Shown here piece by piece: positions 1-6,316 of a stretch of 10,793 nt of DNA (position 1 is its first letter; each line of letters begins with the position of its first letter). The position numbers were made by a program, and so were the translations under genes. Origin of the DNA: Sphingobacteriaceae bacterium (lineage in GTDB: Bacteria > Bacteroidota > Bacteroidia > Sphingobacteriales > Sphingobacteriaceae); assembly GCA_021740025.1 (NCBI GenBank), contig JAIPAN010000016.1, positions 1 through 10,793 of the forward strand, in the 5' to 3' direction. The notes under the pieces were generated by a model. The model searched no databases, was not told the DNA's origin, and was given only the letters and a program-made list of their open reading frames with translations.

Positions 1-1787
1 AAAATTCTCTGGGAACACCCAATATTGGCCCACAATTTTATTTTACCGAGGGTTCTGATCAGGCACTACAGGCAAAATTAAGAGAGGCCGAGAAAGATCT
101 TCCAGCAGAACAGCGTACTCCACTAATTTTTGAAACCAGAGAAAGTCCATGGGCGGGTTGGTTTATGACCATTGTAGTTCCCATTCTGCTTTTTGTGGCT
201 ATTTGGTTATTTATTATGCGCAAAATGGGTGGCGGCGCAGGCGGTGGTGGTGGTCAGATTTTCAATATCGGAAAATCTAAAGCAACCCTGTTTGATAAAG
301 AATCGCAGGTAAATGTAACTTTTAATGACGTTGCCGGACTAGAAGAAGCCAAACAAGAGGTAATGGAAATTGTTGATTTCCTCAAAAATCCGGGTAAATA
401 CACCAATTTGGGAGGTAAAATTCCGAAGGGCGCTTTACTAGTGGGTTCGCCGGGTACCGGTAAAACCCTCATGGCTAAGGCTGTTGCCGGAGAGGCGCAA
501 GTTCCGTTTTTCTCCCTATCGGGTTCCGATTTTGTAGAAATGTTTGTGGGCGTTGGCGCATCCCGTGTTCGCGATTTATTTAAACAAGCCAAAGACAAAG
601 CACCTTGTATTATTTTTATTGATGAGATTGATGCCATTGGTCGTGCTCGTGGAAAAAACAGCATGATGGGTGGTAACGACGAACGTGAAAACACTCTAAA
701 CCAATTATTGGTTGAAATGGATGGTTTTGGTACCGATTCGGGCATAATTATTTTAGCGGCCACCAACCGCCCCGATGTATTGGATAGCGCCCTACTGCGC
801 CCAGGCCGTTTTGATAGACAAATTTCTATCGATAAACCCGATTTGCTGGGTCGCGAACAAATTTTTAAAGTTCACTTAAAACCAATAAAACTTGCCGAAG
901 GTGTAGATGCCAAAAAATTATCGGCACAAACCCCGGGTTTTGCAGGAGCAGAAATTGCCAACGTGTGCAACGAGGCGGCCCTAATTGCTGCCCGACAAGA
1001 TAAACAAGCGGTAGATATGCAAGATTTTCAGGATGCAATTGACCGTGTAATTGGTGGATTGGAAAAGAAAAACAAAATCATCTCTCCCGAAGAAAAACGC
1101 ATTGTTGCTTACCACGAAGCCGGCCATGCTATTGCAGGCTGGTTCTTAGAACATGCCGATCCGCTGGTAAAAGTATCCATTGTTCCTCGTGGAGTAGCTG
1201 CGTTGGGTTATGCGCAATACTTGCCCAAAGAGCAGTTTTTATACACTACCGAGCAATTAACCGATGGCATGTGTATGACCATGGGTGGCCGGGTAGCCGA
1301 AGATTTAGTGTTTGGTAAAATATCTACCGGTGCGCAAAACGATTTGGAGCGTATCACCAAACTATCATATGCTATGGTAACCATTTATGGCATGAATGAA
1401 AAAGTGGGTAACGTGTCTTTTAACGATAACCAGGGCGAATACCAATTTAATAAGCCTTACTCCGAAAAAACCTCGGAGCTAATTGACAACGAAGTGCGTG
1501 GCTTAATTGCGTCGGTATATAAAAAGACGAAAGATTTACTCACCGAAAAACGAGAGGGATTAGAAAAATTAGCACAAAAGCTGTTAGAAAAAGAGATTTT
1601 GTTTCAATCGGATTTAGAAGAAATTTTAGGAAAACGTCCCTTTGAAACCCGCACCACCTACGATGAATTTGTAAACGGAACAGATAAAGCTCCTGTTAAG
1701 AAAACTCGGAAGAAAAAAGGTGCCGAAAACGAGGGTATGATAGACCACAATGCCGATTTGCCAGAAAATCGTTCTTCACAAGATTAA
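1..1787 (+). CDS. ftsH: ATP-dependent zinc metalloprotease FtsH (5'-truncated by window edge)
   Basis: Membrane-anchored AAA+ protease that pulls damaged membrane proteins and some regulators through its pore and degrades them. The reading frame is open from base 3 with no stop, so 594 residues are visible and the true start lies left of the window; the ATG at 165 is internal. In order: the end of the periplasmic domain (3-160), the second membrane helix (about 165-220), a Gly-rich linker (about 226-255), Walker A GSPGTGKT (444-467), the pore loop MFVGVGASR (about 540-566), Walker B IIFIDE (609-626), the second region of homology with arginine fingers (about 762-820), the zinc site HEAGH (1113-1127), and the third zinc ligand Asp in NDLER (1341-1343). 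The C-terminal tail is Lys-rich and variable. Walker A has Ser where GPPGTGKT is usual. A LUD-domain gene follows after 21 bases, probably in the same transcript. Identity is certain from the joined AAA and M41 motifs. Confidence 0.97.
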   Translation, partial: NSLGTPNIGPQFYFTEGSDQALQAKLREAEKDLPAEQRTPLIFETRESPWAGWFMTIVVPILLFVAIWLFIMRKMGGGAGGGGGQIFNIGKSKATLFDKESQVNVTFNDVAGLEEAKQEVMEIVDFLKNPGKYTNLGGKIPKGALLVGSPGTGKTLMAKAVAGEAQVPFFSLSGSDFVEMFVGVGASRVRDLFKQAKDKAPCIIFIDEIDAIGRARGKNSMMGGNDERENTLNQLLVEMDGFGTDSGIIILAATNRPDVLDSALLRPGRFDRQISIDKPDLLGREQIFKVHLKPIKLAEGVDAKKLSAQTPGFAGAEIANVCNEAALIAARQDKQAVDMQDFQDAIDRVIGGLEKKNKIISPEEKRIVAYHEAGHAIAGWFLEHADPLVKVSIVPRGVAALGYAQYLPKEQFLYTTEQLTDGMCMTMGGRVAEDLVFGKISTGAQNDLERITKLSYAMVTIYGMNEKVGNVSFNDNQGEYQFNKPYSEKTSELIDNEVRGLIASVYKKTKDLLTEKREGLEKLAQKLLEKEILFQSDLEEILGKRPFETRTTYDEFVNGTDKAPVKKTRKKKGAENEGMIDHNADLPENRSSQD

Positions 1788-1808
1788 GCGCTGCTTTACT
1801 CCAGTTAC

Positions 1809-2453
1809 ATGAAAGAATCTACGGCGAAAGAGAAAATGCTCAAAAAAATCCGCAAGGCCTTGCTGGATAAACGAGACAACCCCTATCCGAATTTGGAAGA
1901 GGCTCCGTTGTATCCCAAAGCCGACGATTTTTTAGAGGTTTTGTTTGCCGAACAGTTTACGGCTGTAGCTGGTTCTTTTCTATACTGCGAAAACGAAATT
2001 CAGTTTATAGAAACGCTTTTAGAATTGGCCGAAGAAAAGAAATGGCGTAAAATGTATTGCTGGGAACCGGCACTACAAGAAATTCTGAACACTTACGAAT
2101 ACCCGTTTTATAGCAGCGATACCGATTTTTTAAACGCCGAAGTTGGACTAACCCTTTGCGAAGCGCTAATTGCCCGCAATGGGAGTATCTTAGTAAGCAA
2201 TCGAACGGCAGCCGGACGTAGGTTGAGTATTTATCCCGATACGCACATTGTGCTAGCCTATACCTCTCAATTGGTACTCGATTTAAAAGATGGCTTTACC
2301 CATCTCAAAAAACAATGTGGCAACTCCCTGCCGAGTATGGTATCTACCATTACCGGACCCAGCAGAACCGCCGATATTGAGAAGACCTTAGTGTTAGGAG
2401 CACACGGACCAAAAGAGTTGTTTGTTTTTTTAATAGACGATAGCCAAAAATAA
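1809..2453 (+). CDS. LUD domain protein (LutC/YkgG-like)
   Basis: A 214-residue soluble protein of the LUD (LutC/YkgG, formerly DUF162) family. Visible hallmarks are the central segment GSILVSNRTAAGRRLS (residues 125-140) and, near the C terminus, GPSRTADIE (about 183-191) followed by LVLGAHGP; these are the conserved parts of the LutC fold. LutC of Bacillus acts with LutA and LutB in lactate oxidation, but neither partner is seen here, so a role in lactate use cannot be assumed. The N terminus is a short Lys-rich helix. The ATG at 1809 lies 21 bases after the ftsH stop with no clear Shine-Dalgarno sequence, which fits low dependence on that signal in Bacteroidota. Solitary LUD genes directly after ftsH are, as I recall, common in this phylum. 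The family call is firm; the biochemical role is unknown. Confidence 0.88.
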   Translation: MKESTAKEKMLKKIRKALLDKRDNPYPNLEEAPLYPKADDFLEVLFAEQFTAVAGSFLYCENEIQFIETLLELAEEKKWRKMYCWEPALQEILNTYEYPFYSSDTDFLNAEVGLTLCEALIARNGSILVSNRTAAGRRLSIYPDTHIVLAYTSQLVLDLKDGFTHLKKQCGNSLPSMVSTITGPSRTADIEKTLVLGAHGPKELFVFLIDDSQK

Positions 2454-2456
2454 GTT

Positions 2457-2480
2457 TAAAAGCACCCCTAGGCTTTTTTT
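2457..2480 (+). terminator. Weak candidate intrinsic terminator after the LUD gene
   Basis: Starts four bases after the LUD stop codon. AAAAGC (2458-2463) can pair with GCTTTT (2472-2477) around an 8-base loop, and the T-run continues to 2480. The stem is short and A/T-rich, so termination may be partial. A separate promoter-like site follows before the next gene, which supports a transcript break here. Confidence 0.4.
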
Positions 2481-2525
2481 AACTCCATGCGGATCGCCCA
2501 TAAAAATCACTTTCTCATAAACTAG

Positions 2526-2557
2526 TTTGTTTTAACGTGTAGAGAATAGTAGGTTTG
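2526..2557 (+). promoter_or_regulatory. Candidate Bacteroidota-type promoter for the KAS III gene
   Basis: TAGGTTTG (2550-2557) matches the Bacteroidota -7 consensus TAnnTTTG exactly, and a TTTG (2526-2529) lies 20 bases upstream, near the spacing expected of the -33 TTG element. Transcription would begin around 2562-2566, leaving a leader of about 40 bases before the ATG at 2607. It lies in the only intergenic gap above 100 bases inside the window, 2454-2606. No operator or riboswitch is apparent there. Confidence 0.5.
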
Positions 2558-2606
2558 TTTAGCGGTGGACCCGTACAAAGGGCCACTATGTATTAAAAAA
2601 GACCCA

Positions 2607-3680
2607 ATGAGTACTATCAAATCTGTAATTATTGGCACGGGTAACTACCTGCCTAGCCGAGTGGTAAAAAACGATGCTTTTTTGAAAAATAAGTTTTTTG
2701 AAAAAACAGGTGAGGCCATTGAACGAGACAATGCCGAGATTATATCGAAATTTAGAGACATTACCGAAATAGAGGAACGCCGTTATGCCAACGACGATCA
2801 GATGGCTTCTGATTTGGGGTATTTAGCCGCAAAAGAAGCGATTGAAAATGCAAAAATAGATCCAGAAACATTAGATTATATTATTGCAGCACACAACTTT
2901 GGCGATGTAAAAGCTGGCGATACACACGTGCAAATTATGCCCAGCATTGCCGCCAAAATAAAACACCATTTGGGTATAGAAAACCCAGACTGTGTGGCTT
3001 ACGATTTACCCTTTGGTTGCCCAGGCTGGGTACAGGGAATTATTCAAGCCGATTATTTCTTAAAATCGGGCGATGCCAAGCGCATATTGGTGGTAGGCTG
3101 TGAAACTCTCTCTCGAGTAAACGACCCCTTTGATAGAGATAGCATGATTTTTGCCGATGGGGCTGGGGCTACTATTTTAGAAGCGCAAAGTAATTCTACA
3201 GCGGGCATTATTGCACATAAAACACAATCTCATACATTTAAAGAAGCGTATTACTTGTATTGTGGGCCATCGTGCAACCCCGATGCTCAAAGCAATGAGC
3301 TGTACATTAAAATGGATGGCCGGAAGATTTACGAATATGCCTTAACCAACGTGCCACTGGTTATTAAAGAAGCCATTGATAGGGCAGGTTTCGATATTTC
3401 GGATATTAAAAAAGTATTGGTACACCAAGCCAATGGTAAAATGGACGAAGCTATTGCCAAGCGATTGTTTAAATTGTATAACCGTACCGATATGCCAGAA
3501 GGTACCATCCCGATGACCATTGCCACACTAGGCAATAGCTCGGTAGCCACCATTCCTACCATGCTCGATTTAATACTCAGAAACAATATGGAAACCCACG
3601 AACTAAACGAGGGTGATACGGTAGTGTTTGCCTCGGTAGGTGCCGGTATGAATATCAATGCGGTGGTGTATAAATTCTAA
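2607..3680 (+). CDS. 3-oxoacyl-ACP synthase III family protein (FabH-like)
   Basis: A 357-residue thiolase-fold condensing enzyme of the KAS III group, expected to join an acyl starter to malonyl-ACP by decarboxylative Claisen condensation. The catalytic triad is complete: Cys138 in FGCPGW (codon 3018-3020), His273 in VHQANG (3423-3425) and Asn310 in LGNSS (3534-3536). The N terminus has the typical IIGTGNYLPSRVV, and a glycine-rich FADGAGAT lies mid-protein. I chose ATG 2607: it is preceded by an A-rich AAAAAAGA stretch and gives the family's usual N terminus. The in-frame GTG at 2565 would add 14 residues and falls on the predicted transcription start. At 357 residues it is longer than E. 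coli FabH (317), and the segment equivalent to DEWI..RTGI, with the CoA-binding Trp32, is replaced by a different sequence (about residues 32-60). Substrate may therefore not be acetyl-CoA. No other fatty-acid gene is adjacent, so I give no symbol. Confidence 0.88.
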   Translation: MSTIKSVIIGTGNYLPSRVVKNDAFLKNKFFEKTGEAIERDNAEIISKFRDITEIEERRYANDDQMASDLGYLAAKEAIENAKIDPETLDYIIAAHNFGDVKAGDTHVQIMPSIAAKIKHHLGIENPDCVAYDLPFGCPGWVQGIIQADYFLKSGDAKRILVVGCETLSRVNDPFDRDSMIFADGAGATILEAQSNSTAGIIAHKTQSHTFKEAYYLYCGPSCNPDAQSNELYIKMDGRKIYEYALTNVPLVIKEAIDRAGFDISDIKKVLVHQANGKMDEAIAKRLFKLYNRTDMPEGTIPMTIATLGNSSVATIPTMLDLILRNNMETHELNEGDTVVFASVGAGMNINAVVYKF

Positions 3681-3697
3681 AACACCAGCACTACAAA

Positions 3698-3730
3698 CAA
3701 AAAAAGCGACCCTTTCGGATCGCTTTTTTT
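3698..3730. terminator. Bidirectional intrinsic terminator between convergent genes
   Basis: AAAAAGCGA (3701-3709) pairs with TCGCTTTTT (3720-3728). One C-A mismatch and two more G-C pairs close a TTTC loop. A T-run follows on the plus strand, and the A-run on the left gives a T-run on the minus strand. It begins 17 bases after the KAS III stop and ends 15 bases before the zinc-ribbon stop, so it can serve both converging transcripts. Confidence 0.85.
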
Positions 3731-3745
3731 ATATACTATCAATTT

Positions 3746-4489
3746 TTATGCTTCTTCTTTAATTCCGGCAATGGCTTCATCAACCAAAATACGTCCGCAA
3801 TGTTCGCAAACAATTATTTTCTTGTGTTGGCGAATATCCGACTGGCGTTGAGGTGGAATTTGGTTGAAACAACCTGAACAAGAATCACGCTGAATGGTTA
3901 CTACTGCTAAACCATTTTTGGCGTTTCCGCGTAAACGGTGGTAAGCAAATAATAAGCGCTCTTCAATTTGAGTTTCTGCTTTAGCAGCTTTATTGCTCAA
4001 ATCTTCTTCCTCTTTTTGAGTTTCAGATGTAATTACAGATAATTCCGCTTGTTTGATTTCTAAATCTTTTTTACGACCATCTAAATCGGCTAAAGCTTTT
4101 TCGTACACCTCGGTTTTGGTAACAATATCAAAACCAAACTCTTTAATTTTCTTTTCAGATACCTGAATATCTAAGCCTTGAATTTCTACTTCTTTTGAAA
4201 TAGCTTCGTATTCGCGGTTATTTTTTACTTCGTTTAATTGAGCCTCGTACTTTTTAATAGCAGCACCGGCTTCTTTAATGGTGTTTTTGCGGGTAACAAT
4301 CGCATCTTCCAAATCATCCAAATCTGTTTTTATTTTTTGGATACGGGTTTCTAAACCTGCAACATCATCCTCTAAATCGGCTACTTCAACAGGTAATTCA
4401 CCGCGAATTTGGCGGATTTTATCAATTTGAGTATGGATAGATTGCAACTCGTATAGTGCTTGCAATTTTTGTTCTACTGTTTTTTCCAT
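3746..4489 (-). CDS. Coiled-coil protein with C-terminal C4 zinc ribbon
   Basis: A 247-residue cytoplasmic protein with no signal peptide. Residues about 5-185 are a long charged heptad-like helix region, rich in Glu, Lys, Asp, Ile and Leu, that should form an antiparallel coiled coil. The C-terminal part holds a C4 zinc ribbon, CSGC (Cys204, Cys207) and CEHC (Cys228, Cys231). This layout matches the C4-type zinc-ribbon family (zf-RING_7, structurally typified by chlamydial CT398). CT398 has been linked to sigma-54 and type III secretion in Chlamydia, but no such partner is seen here. Its ATG overlaps the stop of the Nif3-like gene by one base (TAATG), so translation is probably coupled. It is the last gene of a four-gene minus-strand cluster and ends just before the strong terminator. 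Family is clear; function is unknown. Confidence 0.85.
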   Translation of the reverse strand: MEKTVEQKLQALYELQSIHTQIDKIRQIRGELPVEVADLEDDVAGLETRIQKIKTDLDDLEDAIVTRKNTIKEAGAAIKKYEAQLNEVKNNREYEAISKEVEIQGLDIQVSEKKIKEFGFDIVTKTEVYEKALADLDGRKKDLEIKQAELSVITSETQKEEEDLSNKAAKAETQIEERLLFAYHRLRGNAKNGLAVVTIQRDSCSGCFNQIPPQRQSDIRQHKKIIVCEHCGRILVDEAIAGIKEEA

Positions 4490-5586
4490 TAAATTAAATA
4501 CTTGATGGGGTTTGTAACTTGTTCTGTTAAATGGAGTGCAAAGTTAGGAAAATTTTTAGTAATAGTTTCAAACAAAAGCATTTGCGTAAACTGTTCACTT
4601 TCAAAGTGTCCCACGTCGGCAATAATTAGCTGCTTATCGGCATCAAAAAATTCGTGGTATTTATAGTCGGCCGTTACAAACATATCGGCGCCAGCTGCTA
4701 AGGCATTGGGTAGCAAGAAACTTCCCGAACCACCACAAATGGCTATTTTTTTAATTTTCTTTTCCAATAATTGAGTATGCCGTATTACCGGTACGCCCAA
4801 TTGTGATTTTATGTGGTGCAAAACAGCAAGCGCATCTTGTGATTCGGGCAACTCTCCAATCATACCCGAACCAATTTCTTGGTGGCTATTGCTAAGTGTT
4901 TGCAGAAAATAAGCCACCTCTTCGTAGGGGTGAGCCGCTTTCAATGCAGATAAAACCGTTTTTTCAAGGTGTTCGGGATACAATACCTCTATACGCAGCT
5001 CAGCTTCGGTTTGTGGAATGCCAATACTACCCACAAAGGGATTGGCTCCCTCTTGTGGGGTAAAGGTTCCCTCTCCGGCCACATTAAAACTGCACTGGGC
5101 ATAGTGTCCAATTTGGCCCGCACCGGCGTTAAACAAAGCAGCTCTCACCGCATCGGCATGTTGGGTTGGACATAGGGTAACTAGTTTTTTTAAAATTCCA
5201 CTCTTTAGCGCCAATATGCGCAAATTGTGGAGACCAATTTTATCAGCAAGGGCCTTGTTTACACCGGCTGCTACGTTATCTAAGTTGGTGTGAATGGCGT
5301 AAATAGCCACATCGTTTTTTATGGCTTTAATCAATGTGCGATCTACATAACTAGATCCGGTAAAGCGCTTTAGTCCCTTAAAAACTAGCGGGTGGTGTGA
5401 AATAACCAGATTGCAACCCTTTTTAATGGCTTCATCTACCACTTCTTCGGTACAGTCTAAAGAAATTACTGCACCACGAATAGTTGTATCGGGGTTTCCA
5501 AAAAGCAAGCCAGAATTGTCATATGGCTCTTGGTAAGCCAATGGCGCCAGCGACTCTAAGTAAGTACAGAGTTCTTGTAACTTCAT
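4489..5586 (-). CDS. Nif3-like dinuclear metal centre protein (YbgI/YqfO family)
   Basis: A 365-residue Nif3/YbgI/YqfO family protein, a group forming hexameric toroids with a two-metal site in each subunit. Databases often label it GTP cyclohydrolase 1 type 2 homologue, but the physiological reaction is not settled. Expected metal ligands are visible: His64-His65 in SHHPLVFKG, His99 and Asp103 in HTNLDN, and His327 and Glu331 in GHFESE. The halves are separated by a PII/CutA-like insert (about residues 128-235, containing the HPYEEVAY segment). The insert is present in B. subtilis YqfO-type proteins and absent from the shorter E. coli YbgI (about 247 residues). ATG 5586 gives the family's normal start, MKLQELCTYLESLAP. 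It sits 6 bases after the TM2 gene and overlaps the zinc-ribbon gene by one base; Nif3 next to a zinc-ribbon gene is a recurrent bacterial pairing. Confidence 0.93.
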   Translation of the reverse strand: MKLQELCTYLESLAPLAYQEPYDNSGLLFGNPDTTIRGAVISLDCTEEVVDEAIKKGCNLVISHHPLVFKGLKRFTGSSYVDRTLIKAIKNDVAIYAIHTNLDNVAAGVNKALADKIGLHNLRILALKSGILKKLVTLCPTQHADAVRAALFNAGAGQIGHYAQCSFNVAGEGTFTPQEGANPFVGSIGIPQTEAELRIEVLYPEHLEKTVLSALKAAHPYEEVAYFLQTLSNSHQEIGSGMIGELPESQDALAVLHHIKSQLGVPVIRHTQLLEKKIKKIAICGGSGSFLLPNALAAGADMFVTADYKYHEFFDADKQLIIADVGHFESEQFTQMLLFETITKNFPNFALHLTEQVTNPIKYLI

Positions 5587-5592
5587 TTCTTA

Positions 5593-5949
5593 CTAGGCAC
5601 CCATTCTACTCATTTGGGCAGCTTCCATAGCTACTTTTTGATTGTATTCTTGGGCAATTGATTTATGGTTTACCAAATCGACGATGGTACCAATGAGACA
5701 AAGACCGCCAGTGAAGAGATACAAAAGGCCCATGCCTATTTGTCCGACAACAAAACGCTGCACACCGGCAACCACCACCAAGCCCAAAAGGGTGAACAAT
5801 AAAATATCTTGGGGATCTTTTCTTTTCCCTGTATAAAACATGGTAAAGGTTTTCAACTGTCCCTCGGACATGCTTTTGGTTAATTGCTCTAAAAACTGAT
5901 ATTCTGCGGGGGTAATTCCCTTCAGTTGCATAAAAAATTGTTGATTCAT
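5593..5949 (-). CDS. TM2 domain-containing small membrane protein
   Basis: A 118-residue protein with a hydrophilic N-terminal helix region (1-45) and two membrane helices (about 49-66 and 70-91). The second carries the TM2-like pattern GQIGMGLLYLFTGGLCLIGTI followed by the acidic VDL. A polar C-terminal tail of about 27 residues follows. TM2 domains are found across bacteria and eukaryotes with no settled bacterial function. The first helix is less canonical than the usual TM2 GxxGxHRFY turn: here the connecting segment is GVQRFVVGQ, keeping an R-F-x-x-G core. The gene lies 10 bases after DUF2752 and 6 bases before Nif3, so all are probably one transcript. ATG 5949 is the only sensible start. 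Membrane location is well supported; the biological role is not. Confidence 0.82.
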   Translation of the reverse strand: MNQQFFMQLKGITPAEYQFLEQLTKSMSEGQLKTFTMFYTGKRKDPQDILLFTLLGLVVVAGVQRFVVGQIGMGLLYLFTGGLCLIGTIVDLVNHKSIAQEYNQKVAMEAAQMSRMGA

Positions 5950-5959
5950 ACTAGAGGAT

Positions 5960-6244
5960 TTAGTTTTTTAAAGATAAAATAAATTGCTTGGAAAGCTGGG
6001 CTATTCTAAAAAGCAAAACAGCTAAAGCCGGAAACACAAACCAATGTAGGGCCAATGCTTGTTTAATTTCTCCGTGAAAAACATGGGTTATTGCCCGCCC
6101 AAGTCCACAACCTGGGCACAAAGTAATCCCTAAATTTGCCAGAGGACAAAGTGTAAAATGGCTTGCTCCGGGCGTACTACAGGCTAATAGACTCAGGGCT
6201 GTTATCCAAATAAAAAGCTCAAAAGGGGGTAAGCGTTTTTTCAC
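5960..6244 (-). CDS. DUF2752 family small membrane protein
   Basis: A 94-residue protein of the DUF2752 family, recognised by the cysteine motif CPGCGLGRA (Cys43 and Cys46), an earlier Cys-Pro (33-34), and flanking hydrophobic segments (about 8-22 and 63-80). A short basic N terminus (MKKRLPP) precedes the first hydrophobic stretch, so the protein is expected in the inner membrane. The paired cysteines could bind metal or form a disulfide, but nothing here shows which. Translation must start at GTG 6244: an in-frame TAA lies only three bases further upstream, and no ATG occurs near the N terminus. It is the first gene of the minus-strand cluster and diverges from mfd across about 72 bases. 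DUF2752 and TM2 genes often travel together in Bacteroidota, as far as I recall. Function unknown. Confidence 0.82.
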   Translation of the reverse strand: MKKRLPPFELFIWITALSLLACSTPGASHFTLCPLANLGITLCPGCGLGRAITHVFHGEIKQALALHWFVFPALAVLLFRIAQLSKQFILSLKN

Positions 6245-6291
6245 AAATTAAATATACAAACACCATTCCTATTATTTTGGGGTACAGGTGC

Positions 6292-6299
6292 TATATTTG
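6292..6299 (+). promoter_or_regulatory. Candidate -7 promoter element for mfd
   Basis: TATATTTG matches the Bacteroidota -7 consensus TAnnTTTG exactly and lies 18 bases upstream of the mfd GTG. No TTG is found at the ideal distance of about 19-20 bases; the nearest, in TTTTGG (6275-6280), is only 12 bases away. The call therefore rests on one box, and the mfd leader would be about 10 bases long. Confidence 0.35.
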
Positions 6300-6316
6300 C
6301 AGCGAAATTAGGATTG

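Noticed and set aside
254..766. A 170-codon open frame antisense to ftsH
   Set aside because: It lies wholly opposite the conserved AAA domain and has no recognisable domain or start context. It is a by-product of the codon composition of ftsH.
2565..2606. A 14-residue N-terminal extension of the KAS III protein from GTG 2565
   Set aside because: The extension has no family similarity, and it begins at the predicted transcription start. ATG 2607 fits better.
2454..2606. A small RNA or riboswitch in the longest intergenic gap
   Set aside because: Apart from the weak hairpin at 2457-2480 and the promoter boxes, I see no extended pairing or conserved aptamer motif.
3329..3658. A 109-codon open frame antisense to the KAS III gene
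   Set aside because: It overlaps the catalytic His and Asn region of a clear gene on the other strand and resembles no known protein; treated as a shadow.
4969..5175. Plus-strand frame of 68 codons inside the Nif3-like gene
   Set aside because: It is antisense to the conserved insert domain and has no promoter-like or ribosome-site context.
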